Positions 17,140 to 26,586 of a stretch of DNA of 33,817 nucleotides are shown piece by piece. The stretch is from Acidobacteriota bacterium (GTDB taxonomy: Bacteria; Actinomycetota; Actinomycetes; S36-B12; CAIYMF01). The stretch covers positions 1 through 33,817 of the forward strand of contig JANWJC010000027.1 of the NCBI GenBank assembly GCA_025449595.1. Direction: 5' to 3'. The notes beneath the pieces are model-generated. The model did no database searches and was not told where the DNA came from. It worked only from the letters and a program-made list of their open reading frames with translations. Each line of letters opens with the position of its first letter. Position 1 is the first letter of the stretch. The translations under genes were made by a program, and so were the position numbers.

Positions 17140-18069
17140 TCAGGACGGCGACACCAGCGACCGTGCCACCAACGTGAGGTTCGCCGGTCGTTCGGCAAGC
17201 CGACGCACCAGGTAGCCGTACCACTCCTGGCCGTACGGGACATAGACCCGGACCTTCTCTCCCTGCTGGGCCAGTCGGCGCTGCTCCTGCGGGCGGATGC
17301 CGTACAGCATCTGGAACTCGTACGAGCCCTTCGCCCGGTCCGCACGCACTGCGAGCGCCGCCGCGATCTCGATCAGCCGCGGGTCGTGGGTGGCCAGCAT
17401 GGGGTAGCCCTCGCCGCTCATCAGGATCCGCAGCGCACGGACGTAGGCCCGGTCCACGTCGGCGGCGGACCGGAAGGCCACGGACGCCGGCTCGTCGTAC
17501 GCGCCCTTGCAGAGCCGGACCCGGCTGCCGGCAATGGCCAGGTCGCGACAGTCCGCCTCGGTACGGCGCAGGTATGCCTGCAGGACCGCGCCGGTCGTCG
17601 GGAAGTCCCGGCGCAGCTCGGCCAGCGTCTCGAGGGTCAGGTCGGTCGTGGTGTGGTCCTCCATGTCGAGGGTGACCGTCGTCCCGAGCTCGGCCGCGCG
17701 GGCGCACACCTGGCCGGCGTTGTCGTACGAGATCTTGCGCCCGTCGCCGGGCAGCGCCGGCCCCACTGCCGACAGCTTGATCGACACCTCGGCGACCTGC
17801 GCCAGGCCGGCATCGCCGAGGGCGGAGAGCAGCGAGAGGTATGCATCCCGGGTCGCCGCGGCCTGGCCGGAGTCGAGGGTGTCCTCCCCGAGGTGGTCGA
17901 TCGTGATGAGCAGCCCGTCCGCGTGCAGGGCTCTGGCCACCGCAACGGCGTCGGACTCCAGGTCACCGGCGACGAAACGGGCCACGAGTCCGTGCGCCAG
18001 AGGCGCGGAGGACGCCAGCGACCGCATCCGCCCGCTGCCCGCCAGGCGCTGAAGTGCACTGCTCAACAA
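17140..18069 (-). CDS. Proline dehydrogenase (monofunctional, PutB type)
   Basis: A 309-residue FAD-dependent TIM-barrel enzyme oxidising proline to pyrroline-5-carboxylate and passing electrons to the respiratory chain. Recognisable family segments are EVSIKLSAVGP, LDMEDHTTTDL, GSRVRLCKGAY, FQMLYGIR and VYVPYGQEWYGYLVRRLAERPAN. The length matches single-domain bacterial enzymes; the P5C dehydrogenase partner is not in this window. The start is a TTG (two in tandem at 18064-18069) preceded by AGGAGGGG, a strong site that supports this unusual start codon. It is the first gene of the proline/deacetylase group. Confidence 0.94.
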   Translation of the reverse strand: MLSSALQRLAGSGRMRSLASSAPLAHGLVARFVAGDLESDAVAVARALHADGLLITIDHLGEDTLDSGQAAATRDAYLSLLSALGDAGLAQVAEVSIKLSAVGPALPGDGRKISYDNAGQVCARAAELGTTVTLDMEDHTTTDLTLETLAELRRDFPTTGAVLQAYLRRTEADCRDLAIAGSRVRLCKGAYDEPASVAFRSAADVDRAYVRALRILMSGEGYPMLATHDPRLIEIAAALAVRADRAKGSYEFQMLYGIRPQEQRRLAQQGEKVRVYVPYGQEWYGYLVRRLAERPANLTLVARSLVSPS

Positions 18070-18247
18070 CGGATTCCCCTCCTACCAACCCCGTATCCCA
18101 CCGAGCGGTGCCCGACCCGATTCGCGCCGACCCCGTGGCGCAGGCTACGCCGTCCGGGCGCGGGCCGCCCCGAGGTCGGTGCAGTCCCCCCTGCGACCCG
18201 ACATGATGGGCAGCACCCGTCGACGGACCTGAGCGGAAGGGGACCCG

Positions 18248-18811
18248 GTGGCAGCCGAGCTCTTCCCCGACGTGGTGCTGTCGACGCCACGACTGTCGTT
18301 GCGCCCGTTCGAGGAGTGCGACATCGACGGCGTGCTGTCCGCCGCGTCCGACCCCGTCACGCAGCAGTGGCTGCCGCTGCCGGACCCGTACACCCGAGAG
18401 CACGCGCAGTCCTGGTGCCGCGACGAGGCGCCGTCGGTACGCACCAGCGGGCAGGGGCTCGTACGCGCGATCGAGGTTGCGGGGCAGCTGGTGGGGGCGA
18501 TCGACCTCAAGCGCACCGACTGGGCGGCGCGTACGACGGAGATCGGCTACTGGACCTCGCCGGAGGCTCGCGGCCAGGGGTACATGACCGAGGCGGTGCG
18601 TACTCTGGCCTGCTGGGCGCTGCAGGACATGGGTTTTGCGCGGGTCGAGCTGCGGGTCGCGCCGTTGAATGCGGCGTCGCTGCGGGTCGCGCAGAAGGCC
18701 GGATTCGTGCTCGAAGGGGTGGCGCGCTCCGCCGGCCACGTGCACACCGGGCGGGTCGATCTGGTGATCAGCTCGCTGGTCCGGGCCGACCTGGGCCTGC
18801 CGGAACGGTAG
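18248..18811 (+). CDS. GNAT family N-acetyltransferase (RimJ/RimL type)
   Basis: A 187-residue acetyltransferase. The N terminus (LSTPRLSLRPFEECDIDGVL) and the acetyl-CoA loop EARGQGYMTEAVRTL are typical of the RimJ/RimL-like GNAT branch, which acetylates protein N termini or small amines. The late segment NAASLRVAQKAGFVLEGV is the usual C-terminal strand-helix. The substrate cannot be named. The GTG start has GGAAGGGG 5 bases upstream. It is divergent from the proline dehydrogenase gene (178-base gap) and 10 bases or more before the next plus-strand gene. Confidence 0.9.
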   Translation: MAAELFPDVVLSTPRLSLRPFEECDIDGVLSAASDPVTQQWLPLPDPYTREHAQSWCRDEAPSVRTSGQGLVRAIEVAGQLVGAIDLKRTDWAARTTEIGYWTSPEARGQGYMTEAVRTLACWALQDMGFARVELRVAPLNAASLRVAQKAGFVLEGVARSAGHVHTGRVDLVISSLVRADLGLPER

Positions 18812-18866
18812 CTCGCCCGCCGTGGCGGTGACGTCTGTCGCCGGGCGCCCTCCTCGTCTCGTGCAG

Positions 18867-18872
18867 TACGGT
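18867..18872 (+). promoter_or_regulatory. -10 element (TACGGT) of the P-loop gene, leaderless type
   Basis: TACGGT lies 6 bases before the GTG at 18879, with no ribosome binding site in between. This geometry places the transcript start at or next to the start codon. Confidence 0.5.
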
Positions 18873-18878
18873 CCGGCC

Positions 18879-19400
18879 GTGCGCGCACTGTTGCTGACCG
18901 GTGAGCTCGGTGCCGGCAAGACCTCGGTTGCGATCGAGGTGGCCCACCAGCTGGACGGCCTCGGGATCCGCAACGCCGCCGTCGACCTGGACTGGCTGTG
19001 CTGGGCAGGCCCCGACGTGACGAGCGAGGGCCTGCGGGAGCTGTTGCAGCGCAACCTTCATACGGTCGCAGCGAACCTCGCCGAGATCGGCGTGACCCGG
19101 ATCGTCCTGGCACGGGCGCTTCGCGACCCCGCCGACCGCGCGGCCGTCGAACGGGCCCTGCCGGACTGGGACCTGGTGGTCGTACGGCTTCTGGTCGACC
19201 CGGACGAGGCGCTGGCGCGGGTACGGGCCCGCGACCGCGGCAGCGAGCTGGTCGACATCGCCGCACAGGCCGACGCGATCCGCAGCGATGTAGCCCGTAC
19301 CGACCTCGCCGACCTCGAGGTCGACAACAGCGGCACCCGTACCCTCGCAGCCGTCGCCACCGAGGTCCTGCATCGCACCAACTGGCTCCCCAAGCCCTGA
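18879..19400 (+). CDS. P-loop nucleotide kinase-like ATP-binding protein
   Basis: A 173-residue P-loop NTPase resembling small adenylylsulfate/shikimate-type kinases. Walker A is LLTGELGAGKTSVA at the N terminus, and the VDLDWLCW segment probably carries the catalytic acidic residues. A lid-like Arg-rich stretch (ARVRARDRGSEL) and a terminal HRTNWLP follow. The substrate is unknown. The frame is open to a GTG at 18822, but the GTG at 18879 puts the P-loop where it normally lies and has a TACGGT box 6 bases upstream. Confidence 0.78.
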   Translation: MRALLLTGELGAGKTSVAIEVAHQLDGLGIRNAAVDLDWLCWAGPDVTSEGLRELLQRNLHTVAANLAEIGVTRIVLARALRDPADRAAVERALPDWDLVVVRLLVDPDEALARVRARDRGSELVDIAAQADAIRSDVARTDLADLEVDNSGTRTLAAVATEVLHRTNWLPKP

Positions 19401-19467
19401 CGTCACTCACGACGTTGTCGTTTCCAGGTCAGAAACCCGGGCTGAAACGACAACAGCGTGAGTGACG
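19401..19467. repeat. 24-bp inverted repeat between convergent genes (terminator or palindromic element)
   Basis: The left arm (19401-19424, starting CGTCACTCACG) and right arm (19444-19467, ending CGTGAGTGACG) match as inverted repeats at 22 of 24 positions around a 19-base loop. It begins at the first base after the TGA of the P-loop gene and ends 12 bases before the TetR stop. It can fold identically in both transcripts and so could be a bidirectional terminator. It is much longer than the other hairpins here and less G+C-rich, so an interspersed palindromic element is also possible. Confidence 0.85.
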
Positions 19468-19479
19468 TGCGTCGCTGGG

Positions 19480-20043
19480 TCAGTGGCCGGTGAGGGTGGC
19501 TTGGACCACTGGGGCCAGCAGGCGTACGACTTCCTCGTCGCTGGCCGAGGCCAGGGGCTCGAGCTTGAGGACGTAGCGCGAGGTAGCAGCGCCGAGCAGG
19601 TACGACGTGGCCAGCACCACCCGCATCCGGGCGTCCGGGACGCCGAGGGCGGTGGCGGCTCGGTCGACGACAGCGACCTCGAGGAACTCCCGCATCGCCG
19701 CCGTGGCCTTGGACGCCCCGGCCCCGGCGCGCACCAGGTCGGCGAGCTGCTCGCGGGTCTGCGGATCGGCGAACATCGACATCGTCGTACGGACGAGCCG
19801 CTCCCCCATCCCGTCCAGGCCGGGAGCCAGCAGCGCCTGCACCGCTGACGCCGGCTCGAAGGGCAGCCGCATCGCCGCGGCGAACAGCTCCTCGCGGCTG
19901 TCGTAGTAGTTGCGCGCCACCTCCGGTGCGACACCGGCGGCGGCCGCGACCCCCTTGATGGTGGTGGCGATGAACCCGCGAGCGGCGTACGCGGAACGGG
20001 CCGCATCGAGCAGCTGGCGCCGTACGTCGTCGGAGTCGCTCAC
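19480..20043 (-). CDS. TetR/AcrR family transcriptional regulator
   Basis: A 187-residue regulator with an N-terminal TetR helix-turn-helix ([43 protein letters not shown], about residues 11-53) and an all-helical ligand domain. The ligand is unknown. The start is GTG at 20041-20043, overlapping the isomerase stop by 4 bases (GTGA). It is the last gene of the ppx-ATPase-isomerase operon and may regulate it, or act elsewhere. Confidence 0.93.
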   Translation of the reverse strand: MSDSDDVRRQLLDAARSAYAARGFIATTIKGVAAAAGVAPEVARNYYDSREELFAAAMRLPFEPASAVQALLAPGLDGMGERLVRTTMSMFADPQTREQLADLVRAGAGASKATAAMREFLEVAVVDRAATALGVPDARMRVVLATSYLLGAATSRYVLKLEPLASASDEEVVRLLAPVVQATLTGH

Positions 20044-20840
20044 GCCCCCGCACCCTTCGCCAGGTGTTCGCGCGCGAAGGCCAGTGACTCCACTAGATCT
20101 GCCTCCCGGTCGTCACGGGTGGCGGCCTTGCGGGTGCTGATCTCGATGACGACCTGCCCGGAGAAGCCCGAGGCACCAAGGGTCTGCAGCAGCTCGGCGC
20201 AAGGTTGCGTGCCCCGGCCGGGCACCAGGTGCTCGTCCCGCGCAGCCCCGCTGCCGTCCGCGAGGTGGACGTGCGCGAGGCGGTCGCCGAGGTCGGCGGC
20301 CATCTGGATCGCGTCCGATCCCGACACCGACGTGTGGGACAGGTCCAGCGTCGCGTGACGGTAGTCCTCATCGCGTACGTCCCAGTTCGGCGAGTAAGCG
20401 GCGAACCCCCGGCTGCCGGCCCGCCACGGGAACATGTTCTCGACCGCGAACCGGGTGTCGGTCTCGTCGGCCATTGCCTCGATGCCCGCCACGAACTCCC
20501 GGGCGTAGTCGCGTTGCCAGCGAAAGGGCGGGTGGACGACCACGGTCGCGGCGCCGAACAGCTCGGCTGCCGCCTGGGCGCGGCGCAGCTTGGGCCACGG
20601 CTCGCTGCCCCAGACCCGTTGGCTCACCAGCAGGCACGGCGCATGGATGCTCGTGATCGGCAGCTCGTAGTGGTCGGAGAGCCGGCGCAGCGCGTCCGGG
20701 TCCTGCGACACCGCGTCGGTCATGACCATCACCTCCACGCCGTCGTATCCCAGCCGCGCCGCCGTCTCGAACGCGGCGGCCGTCGTCTCCGGATACACCG
20801 AGGCCGTGGAAAGCGTCACCAGCGGCGCAGCCGACGTCAT
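20040..20840 (-). CDS. Sugar phosphate isomerase/epimerase (xylose isomerase-like TIM barrel)
   Basis: A 266-residue AP endonuclease family 2/xylose isomerase-like TIM barrel. Typical strands and metal positions are [30 protein letters not shown] (His), FAVENMFPW (Glu), [12 protein letters not shown] (Asp, His), LAHVHLADG (His) and GQVVIEIS (Glu). The fold binds divalent metals and covers isomerases, epimerases and nucleases; which reaction applies is unknown. The ATG overlaps the upstream ATPase stop by 4 bases, and its own stop overlaps the TetR start. Confidence 0.9.
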   Translation of the reverse strand: MTSAAPLVTLSTASVYPETTAAAFETAARLGYDGVEVMVMTDAVSQDPDALRRLSDHYELPITSIHAPCLLVSQRVWGSEPWPKLRRAQAAAELFGAATVVVHPPFRWQRDYAREFVAGIEAMADETDTRFAVENMFPWRAGSRGFAAYSPNWDVRDEDYRHATLDLSHTSVSGSDAIQMAADLGDRLAHVHLADGSGAARDEHLVPGRGTQPCAELLQTLGASGFSGQVVIEISTRKAATRDDREADLVESLAFAREHLAKGAGA

Positions 20841-23206
20841 GACGTGCCCGCCGCAAGGGCCGGTGCCGGCTCCCGCCAGCGCGCCACGACGAACCGCAGC
20901 ACCGAGATCGCGACGCAGCCGACCGCGCCGACCCCGAGCGCGATGAAGGTGGGCCGGTCCGCGTCCAGCGTGAGAGCAAAGAGGTGGTTGAGGAACGGCA
21001 GCATCACCACGCTGGCGAAGCCCACGACCATGGCCCCGCATATCAACAGCCGCAACGCATTCCACGGGCGGGCCACCTGCACCAGGACCCACCAGGTCAC
21101 GGTGAACAGCGTGAGCGCGGCGGCGGCCCTGGCGCTTTGGATGCCCTCATCGTCGAGCAGCACGATGCCATACGTCGCATAGGCGGCGACGGCACACAGC
21201 ACACCTGCCGGCAGCGCGAAGACGATCACCCGACGGAAGAACCCGGCCCGGAACCGCGCCGTGTTCGGCATCAGCGCAAGGAAGAACGAGGGAATGCCGA
21301 TGGTGAACGCCGTGACGAGGGTGAGGTGCCGGTTCAGGAAGGGGAAGGGCATCGCGAGCACGACCGTGGTGATGGACAACGTCATGGCGTAGAAGCTCTT
21401 GGTGAGGAACAGGTCCGACACCCGCTCGACGTTGCCCAGCACCCGGCGGCCCTCGGCGACCACCGACGGCAGCACCGAGAACTGGCTGTCCAGCAGCACG
21501 ACCTGAGCCACCGCCTTGGTCGCGGCGGCGCCGGAGCCCATGGCGATACCGAGGTCGGCATCCTTCAGGGCCAGGACGTCGTTCACACCGTCGCCGGTCA
21601 TCGCCACGGTGTGCCCGCGCCGCTGCAGCGCGCTGACCATCGCCCGCTTCTGCGCCGGCGTGACGCGCCCGAACACGTTCGAGCCCTCCACGACCTCCTC
21701 GAGCTGGAGCGGGTCCTCCGGCAGGGTGCGCGCATCGACCGGCGCTCCGGCCGCGGGTATGCCGGCCTCCGCGGCGACCGCCCCGACGGTGACCGGGTTG
21801 TCCCCGGAGATCACCTTGACGGTGACGCCCTGCTCCAGGAAGTACGCGACCGTCCGGGCCGCGTCCGGCCGCAGCTGCTGGTCGATGACCACGAGTGCGA
21901 GCGCCTGCAGGTCGGCGGGGGCGGACCCTGCGGTGAGCGGAGTCGCGGACCGGGCCAGCACGAGCACCCGGGCACCGGTCGAGGCGCTCTCGTCGGCCTG
22001 GCCCCGGGCCGGGTCGTGGATCCCGAGCAGCAGCTCAGGGGCACCGAGGACGAAGCTGCCGTGGTCCTCGAACGTGGCCGCGGACCACTTGCGGGCGCTT
22101 GAGAACGGCACTGTGCTCGTCGCCGTCCAGCCCTGCTGCGCCGGGTACGCCGCCACCACCGCCGCCAACGTCGGGTTGGGGTCGGGTTCGGCGGCACCGA
22201 GCGCGGCGAGCGCCTCCGAGACCGGTGCCGTCGGGTCGAGCACCTCGACGTGGCGCAGGTGCATCCCGGGCGCGGTCAGCGTCCCGGTCTTGTCCACGCA
22301 CACGACGTCGACCCGGGCGAGCACCTCCACGGCCGCCATCTCCTGCACCAGCGTGCGCTGGCGGGCCAGCCGCATGACGCTGAGCGCCATCGCGATGGAC
22401 GTGAGAAGGACCAGCCCCTCGGGCACCATCGTGACGATCCCGGGCACGGTCCCGGCGATGGCGTCGCGCACCCGCCCGTCGTTGGCGTTGTACTGGGAGA
22501 TGAACAGCAGCACCGCGAGCGGGGCCAGCAGGTACGACACCAGCTTGATGAAGCGCTGGATCGAGGCCGCCAGCTCGGACTTCGTGGTCGAGAACTGCCG
22601 GGCCTGCGCGGTCAGCCCGGCGGCGTACGACGCGGCGCCCACCCGGGTCGCGCGCAGCGTCCCGGAACCGGCCACGACGAACGACCCGGACATGGCCGGG
22701 TCACCGACGCGCATGTGCACCGGGTCCGCCTCGCCGGTCAGCAACGACTCGTCGACCTCCAGCCCGATCGACTCGAGCACCTCACCGTCGACGAGCACCT
22801 GGTCACCGGTCACGAGCAGGATCACGTCGTCCTGGACCAGCTCGGCGGACGCGACCGGGACCTCGACACCGTCGCGGCGTACGAGCGGGCGCGCCTGGCC
22901 GATGACCGAGAGCCTCGACAGCGTCCGGGCGGCCCGCCACTCCTGGATGATCCCGATGCCGGTGTTGACGACGATGACAAGCCCGAACAGCGAGTCGATC
23001 AAGGGGGCACTGAGCAGCATCAGCACCCACAGCGTGCCGATGAGCAGGTTGAAGTACGTCAGCGTGTTCTTGCGGACGATGTCGGACAGGCTGCGCGAGC
23101 GCAGGTCCGGCACCTCGTTGGTCAGCCCGGCGGCCACCCGTTCGCTGACCTGGGCCGAGGTCAGACCACGGCCGTCGGTGACCAGGACGGGGAGCTCTGA
23201 GCTCAC
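20837..23206 (-). CDS. Cation-translocating P-type ATPase (CtpE-like)
   Basis: A 789-residue P-type ATPase. The actuator loop is [10 protein letters not shown] (the usual TGES reads TGEA at 157-160, catalytic Glu kept). The membrane helix M4 motif is [10 protein letters not shown] (262-265). The phosphorylation site is DKTGTLT (305-311), and the hinge is [22 protein letters not shown]. About ten membrane segments are visible. PEGL in M4 groups it with calcium/magnesium-type pumps, and overall it resembles mycobacterial CtpE, a calcium transporter. The ion is inferred. The GTG at 23204-23206 overlaps the ppx stop by 4 bases. Confidence 0.92.
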   Translation of the reverse strand: MSSELPVLVTDGRGLTSAQVSERVAAGLTNEVPDLRSRSLSDIVRKNTLTYFNLLIGTLWVLMLLSAPLIDSLFGLVIVVNTGIGIIQEWRAARTLSRLSVIGQARPLVRRDGVEVPVASAELVQDDVILLVTGDQVLVDGEVLESIGLEVDESLLTGEADPVHMRVGDPAMSGSFVVAGSGTLRATRVGAASYAAGLTAQARQFSTTKSELAASIQRFIKLVSYLLAPLAVLLFISQYNANDGRVRDAIAGTVPGIVTMVPEGLVLLTSIAMALSVMRLARQRTLVQEMAAVEVLARVDVVCVDKTGTLTAPGMHLRHVEVLDPTAPVSEALAALGAAEPDPNPTLAAVVAAYPAQQGWTATSTVPFSSARKWSAATFEDHGSFVLGAPELLLGIHDPARGQADESASTGARVLVLARSATPLTAGSAPADLQALALVVIDQQLRPDAARTVAYFLEQGVTVKVISGDNPVTVGAVAAEAGIPAAGAPVDARTLPEDPLQLEEVVEGSNVFGRVTPAQKRAMVSALQRRGHTVAMTGDGVNDVLALKDADLGIAMGSGAAATKAVAQVVLLDSQFSVLPSVVAEGRRVLGNVERVSDLFLTKSFYAMTLSITTVVLAMPFPFLNRHLTLVTAFTIGIPSFFLALMPNTARFRAGFFRRVIVFALPAGVLCAVAAYATYGIVLLDDEGIQSARAAAALTLFTVTWWVLVQVARPWNALRLLICGAMVVGFASVVMLPFLNHLFALTLDADRPTFIALGVGAVGCVAISVLRFVVARWREPAPALAAGTS

Positions 23207-24156
23207 GGGTCCACCGCGCCCGCGACCCGGTCGCGCAGCGCGTCCAGTCGACGCAGGATGATCCCCTCGCGCAGCGCCCAGGGCGCGATCTCGAGCACGG
23301 GGATGTCGAGCAGGTCCATCGCGGCCTCGGCCACCAGCGCACCGGCCACGAGCTGCTCGGCCCGGCCGGTGCTAACCCCTGGAAGCAGCGCGCGTTCGGC
23401 GGCCGACATCCCGGCCAGCTTCGGCAGCCACGCGCGCACGTCGTCCCGACGCAGCTCGCGGCGTACGAACGGACCTTCGGCGCTGGCCGCGGCCCCCGCG
23501 ATCCGGGCGAGCTGACGGAACGTCTTGCTGGTGGCCACGGTGTGCCGTGCCGTGCCGCCGCGTACGACCTGACCGGCGACATCCCCGATCGCCGTGCGAA
23601 CCTCGCGCCGCAGGTCCTTCACCTGCTCCGGCGGTGGCGGGTCAGCGCTGAAGCGGGCCCGGGTGAGCCGGCCGGCCCCGAGCGGGAGCGACACCGCGAC
23701 GTCGGGCACCTCGTCGTTCCCGGCGGCGACCTCGAGGCTGCCACCACCGATGTCCAGGACCAGCAGCCTGCCGCTGGACCAGCCGAACCAGCGCCGGACC
23801 GCGAGGAACGTGAGCCGGGCCTCGTCGGGACCGGGCAGCGCGAGGATCTCGATGCCGGTCCGGGCCCGGATCAGCTCGATGACCTCGTCGCCGTTGCGGG
23901 CCTCGCGGATCGCGGATGTCGCGAAAGCCAGCACCTCCGTCACGCCGAAGTCCTCCGCGCGCGCCAGCGACTCCGACACGAACGCGGACAGCGCGTCAAC
24001 CGCGGTCGGTGCGATTCGGTCGTCGTCGGTGAGGTGCTCGACGAGGCGCAGCTCGGTCTTGCTGGCGTACGCGGGCAGCGGCGCCGCGCCGTGGTAGGCG
24101 TCGACGACGAGGAAGTGCACGGTGTTCGACCCCACGTCGAGCACTCCGAGCCGCAT
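23203..24156 (-). CDS. Ppx/GppA phosphatase family protein
   Basis: A 317-residue exopolyphosphatase/guanosine pentaphosphatase-type protein of the ASKHA fold. Phosphate loops are [15 protein letters not shown] at the N terminus and [12 protein letters not shown] in the second half. FATSAIREA and [11 protein letters not shown] carry the acidic residues expected in the active site. It is the short, two-domain form common in actinobacteria, acting on polyphosphate or (p)ppGpp-type nucleotides; which one is unknown. ATG at 24154-24156 starts right at the conserved domain. It has no ribosome binding site but a TAGCGT box 7 bases upstream, so the mRNA may be leaderless. Confidence 0.93.
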   Translation of the reverse strand: MRLGVLDVGSNTVHFLVVDAYHGAAPLPAYASKTELRLVEHLTDDDRIAPTAVDALSAFVSESLARAEDFGVTEVLAFATSAIREARNGDEVIELIRARTGIEILALPGPDEARLTFLAVRRWFGWSSGRLLVLDIGGGSLEVAAGNDEVPDVAVSLPLGAGRLTRARFSADPPPPEQVKDLRREVRTAIGDVAGQVVRGGTARHTVATSKTFRQLARIAGAAASAEGPFVRRELRRDDVRAWLPKLAGMSAAERALLPGVSTGRAEQLVAGALVAEAAMDLLDIPVLEIAPWALREGIILRRLDALRDRVAGAVDP

Positions 24157-24163
24157 GGGTACG

Positions 24164-24169
24164 ACGCTA
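24164..24169 (-). promoter_or_regulatory. -10 element (TAGCGT) of ppx operon, leaderless type
   Basis: TAGCGT on the minus strand is 7 bases before the ATG, the same sequence and spacing as at 31745-31750. No -35 consensus is visible. A 15-base palindrome (GGTGA, 5 bases, TCACC at 24173-24187) sits directly upstream and may be an operator. Confidence 0.5.
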
Positions 24170-24240
24170 CCCGGTGAGCAGTTCACCAGCGGCGTCGAGC
24201 AGGGCGAGGGGTTCGGCCCGACGACGGCACCACGTGGGCC

Positions 24241-24246
24241 TAGGCT
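24241..24246 (+). promoter_or_regulatory. -10 element (TAGGCT) of the cysteine-rich gene, leaderless type
   Basis: TAGGCT lies 6 bases before the GTG at 24253, and no ribosome binding site separates them. The 96-base gap to ppx therefore carries two divergent promoters. Confidence 0.5.
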
Positions 24247-24252
24247 CACCGC

Positions 24253-25047
24253 GTGCCAGAAGTGAGCCTCGACTTTCCCAGGGTGTGGGTGGAGTTCTCC
24301 GACCCCGCCGACGCAGACCAGCTGTTCCGCTGCGACCTGACGTGGCTGACGTCGTCGTGGACGTGCATCTTCGGCCGCGGCTGCAAGGGGATCGACGCGA
24401 CGAAGCCCGACGACGGGTGCTGCGTGCTCGGCGCGCACTTCTCGGACAAGGCCGACGAGAAGCGTACGAAGAAGTGGGCGGACAAGCTCACCGACGAGAC
24501 GTGGCAGTACCGCCGCAGCGGCCTGAAGAAGGGGGTCGTGGAGAAGGACGAGGACGGCGGGCGCAAGACCCGCGTCGTGGACGGCGCCTGCATCTTCTTG
24601 AACCGCAAGGGTTTCGCCGGCGGCGAGGGCTGCTCGCTGCACAGCTTGGCGCTGCGCGAGGGCCTGGACATCACCGAGACCAAGCCGGACGTGTGCTGGC
24701 AGCTGCCGGTGCGCCGCACGTTCGAGCGGGTGACCCGTCCCGACGACACCGAGGTCCTCGTCGTCTCGATCCAGGAGTACGACCGTCGCGGCTGGGGTCC
24801 CGGCGGTCACGACCTTGACTGGTACTGCACCGGGGACCCGATCGCGCACGTCGCGACCGAGCCGGTGTACGTGACCGAGCGGCACACCCTCGTGGCACTG
24901 ATGGGTGAGGCGGCGTACGACGTTCTCGCGACGCACTGCGACGCCCGGGTCGCGGCCCTGGCCGACGCGCGGGCCGCTGCCCGTACCAAGCGCGCCCGCG
25001 TCGCGCGGCTCGCCCCGCTCGCCCCCCACCCCGCCGACCCGGCGTAG
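24253..25047 (+). CDS. Conserved cysteine-rich protein of unknown function
   Basis: A 264-residue soluble protein with nine cysteines at 27, 38, 44, 56, 57, 113, 127, 148 and 192, and His130 next to Cys127. The clustered CIFGRGC and DDGCC segments and the later CSLH, CW and YCTGD residues suggest a metal centre, similar in style to YkgJ/DUF3109-type zinc/iron-chelating domains. That assignment is only suggestive. The middle (about 64-110) is a charged Lys/Asp/Glu stretch, and the C terminus is an Ala/Arg-rich tail. There is no signal peptide or membrane segment. It lies between ppx and radA; I recall similar neighbours in other actinobacteria. Function unknown. Confidence 0.85.
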   Translation: MPEVSLDFPRVWVEFSDPADADQLFRCDLTWLTSSWTCIFGRGCKGIDATKPDDGCCVLGAHFSDKADEKRTKKWADKLTDETWQYRRSGLKKGVVEKDEDGGRKTRVVDGACIFLNRKGFAGGEGCSLHSLALREGLDITETKPDVCWQLPVRRTFERVTRPDDTEVLVVSIQEYDRRGWGPGGHDLDWYCTGDPIAHVATEPVYVTERHTLVALMGEAAYDVLATHCDARVAALADARAAARTKRARVARLAPLAPHPADPA

Positions 25048-25050
25048 TCC

Positions 25051-25078
25051 GCACCTCCCGCGCTGACGTGGGAGGTGC
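25051..25078 (+). terminator. Hairpin between the cysteine-rich gene and radA
   Basis: A perfect 9-bp stem (GCACCTCCC/GGGAGGTGC) with a 10-base loop begins 3 bases after the TAG stop. There is no T-run, which is common for actinobacterial terminators. It ends 4 bases before the radA -10 box, so it could also influence radA initiation. Confidence 0.6.
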
Positions 25079-25082
25079 GTCG

Positions 25083-25088
25083 TACGGT
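25083..25088 (+). promoter_or_regulatory. -10 element (TACGGT) of radA, leaderless type
   Basis: TACGGT is 7 bases before the radA ATG at 25096. The nearest purine-rich GGGAGG is about 20 bases away, too far to serve as a ribosome binding site. Confidence 0.5.
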
Positions 25089-25095
25089 TCCGGGC

Positions 25096-26454
25096 ATGGC
25101 CAAGCCGCGTACCGCAGCCCCGTCGTACCGATGCGCCGAGTGTGGCTGGACCGCGACGAAGTGGCAGGGCCGCTGCGGGGAGTGCCAGGCCTGGGGGACG
25201 CTGGAGCAGGCAGGGGCCCCTCGGCTGCGCGAGGTGACGGCGGGCCCGGTGACCTCACCCGCGGTCCCGATCGGCGAGGTCAGCGTGGTGACGGCCGCCG
25301 CCATACCCAGCGGGGTGGACGAGCTCGACCGGGTGCTGGGAGGCGGCCTGGTCCCCGGCTCTGTCGTCCTGCTCGCCGGCGAGCCCGGCGTCGGGAAGTC
25401 GACCCTGCTGCTGGAAGTGGCGGCCCGGCACGCCACCGGTCAGCGCCGCGCGCTCTATGTCACGGGGGAGGAGTCCGCGGCTCAGGTACGCATCCGGGCC
25501 GAACGGATCGGGTCGGTGTCACCGGACCTGTTCCTGGCCGCCGAGACGGACCTGGCCGCGGTGCTCGGTCACGTCGAAGCGGTCGGGCCGGGCCTGCTCG
25601 TCGTCGACTCCGTGCAGACGATCGGCACGATCGACGCCGACGGTGCGCCCGGCGGGGTGACGCAGGTCAAGGAGGTCGCAGCCGCCCTGATCCGCACCGC
25701 GAAGGCCCGCGACATGGCGACGATCCTGGTCGGGCACGTGACCAAGGACGGGTCGGTCGCCGGCCCCCGCACGCTCGAGCACCTCGTCGACGTGGTGCTG
25801 CACGTCGAGGGAGACAGGCACGGCCGGCTGCGCATGGTGCGGGCGCTGAAGAACCGATACGGCCCTGCCGACGAGGTCGGCTGCTTCGAGCTGGCCGAGG
25901 ACGGGATCTGGGGCATGCCCGACCCCAGTGGGCTGTTCCTCACAGCCCGCCAGCACCCCGCACCGGGCAGCTGCGTCACGGTCACGCTGGAGGGCACCCG
26001 GCCGCTGCTGGCCGAGGTGCAGGCCCTCGTCGTCGCGACCTCGGCCCCCTCACCGCGGCGACAGACCTCCGGGTTGGACTCCTCCCGGGTCGCCATGGTG
26101 TCCGCGGTCCTTGACAAGCACGGGCTGCTGGCCAGCGCCCGGTCCGACACCTATGTCGCCACCGTGGGGGGCGTACGGATCACCGAGCCGTCGGCAGACC
26201 TCGCGATCGCGTTGGCACTGGGTTCCAGCCACAGCGAGGCACCGGTCCACCCGCGGCTGATCGCCTTCGGCGAGGTAGGACTCTCCGGCGAGATCCGGCG
26301 GGTCTCGGGCACCGCTCGACGGCTCAGCGAGGCGGCCCGGATGGGCTTCACGCATGCCCTCGTACCCGCCGACTCCGGACCGGGCCCGGACGGACTCGTC
26401 GTGCGCGAGGTGCGACTGGTGTCCGACGCGTTCGACCTGCTGCGCCAACGTTGA
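25096..26454 (+). CDS. radA: DNA repair protein RadA (Sms)
   Basis: A 452-residue RecA-like helicase that promotes branch migration during recombination. The N-terminal zinc finger is [18 protein letters not shown] (about 12-29). Walker A is [12 protein letters not shown], the RadA-specific motif is LKNRYGP, and the C-terminal Lon-like domain runs to the end. ATG at 25096 begins just before the zinc finger. radA is paired with disA downstream, as in Bacillus and mycobacteria, where RadA can modulate DisA cyclic di-AMP synthesis. A strong hairpin separates them here, so they have at least partly separate expression. Confidence 0.97.
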   Translation: MAKPRTAAPSYRCAECGWTATKWQGRCGECQAWGTLEQAGAPRLREVTAGPVTSPAVPIGEVSVVTAAAIPSGVDELDRVLGGGLVPGSVVLLAGEPGVGKSTLLLEVAARHATGQRRALYVTGEESAAQVRIRAERIGSVSPDLFLAAETDLAAVLGHVEAVGPGLLVVDSVQTIGTIDADGAPGGVTQVKEVAAALIRTAKARDMATILVGHVTKDGSVAGPRTLEHLVDVVLHVEGDRHGRLRMVRALKNRYGPADEVGCFELAEDGIWGMPDPSGLFLTARQHPAPGSCVTVTLEGTRPLLAEVQALVVATSAPSPRRQTSGLDSSRVAMVSAVLDKHGLLASARSDTYVATVGGVRITEPSADLAIALALGSSHSEAPVHPRLIAFGEVGLSGEIRRVSGTARRLSEAARMGFTHALVPADSGPGPDGLVVREVRLVSDAFDLLRQR

Positions 26455-26458
26455 CGCG

Positions 26459-26484
26459 GCGGGCCGTCCGGGCGTGCGGCCCGC
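26459..26484 (+). terminator. Hairpin downstream of radA
   Basis: A perfect 8-bp G+C stem (GCGGGCCG at 26459-26466, CGGCCCGC at 26477-26484) with a 10-base loop starts 4 bases after the radA stop. No T-run follows. Confidence 0.6.
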
Positions 26485-26499
26485 GGCTGCGGCGCTCTG

Positions 26500-26505
26500 T
26501 ACGCT
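26500..26505 (+). promoter_or_regulatory. Possible -10 element of disA
   Basis: TACGCT lies 16 bases past the radA hairpin and 81 bases before the disA TTG start. It fits TANNNT, but no -35 box is visible because the expected place is inside the hairpin. Confidence 0.3.
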
Positions 26506-26586
26506 GACCGTGTCGCACCGCCCCCTCGACGTACGACTCGTCGCGCACGCAGGGCCTTGGCGCGCGACGCGAGCTCGGGAGATCCC

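Noticed and set aside
21516-23261. 581-codon plus-strand open frame opposite the P-type ATPase
   Set aside because: Ser/Arg/Thr-rich composition without motifs, fully antisense to an intact ATPase with all catalytic motifs.
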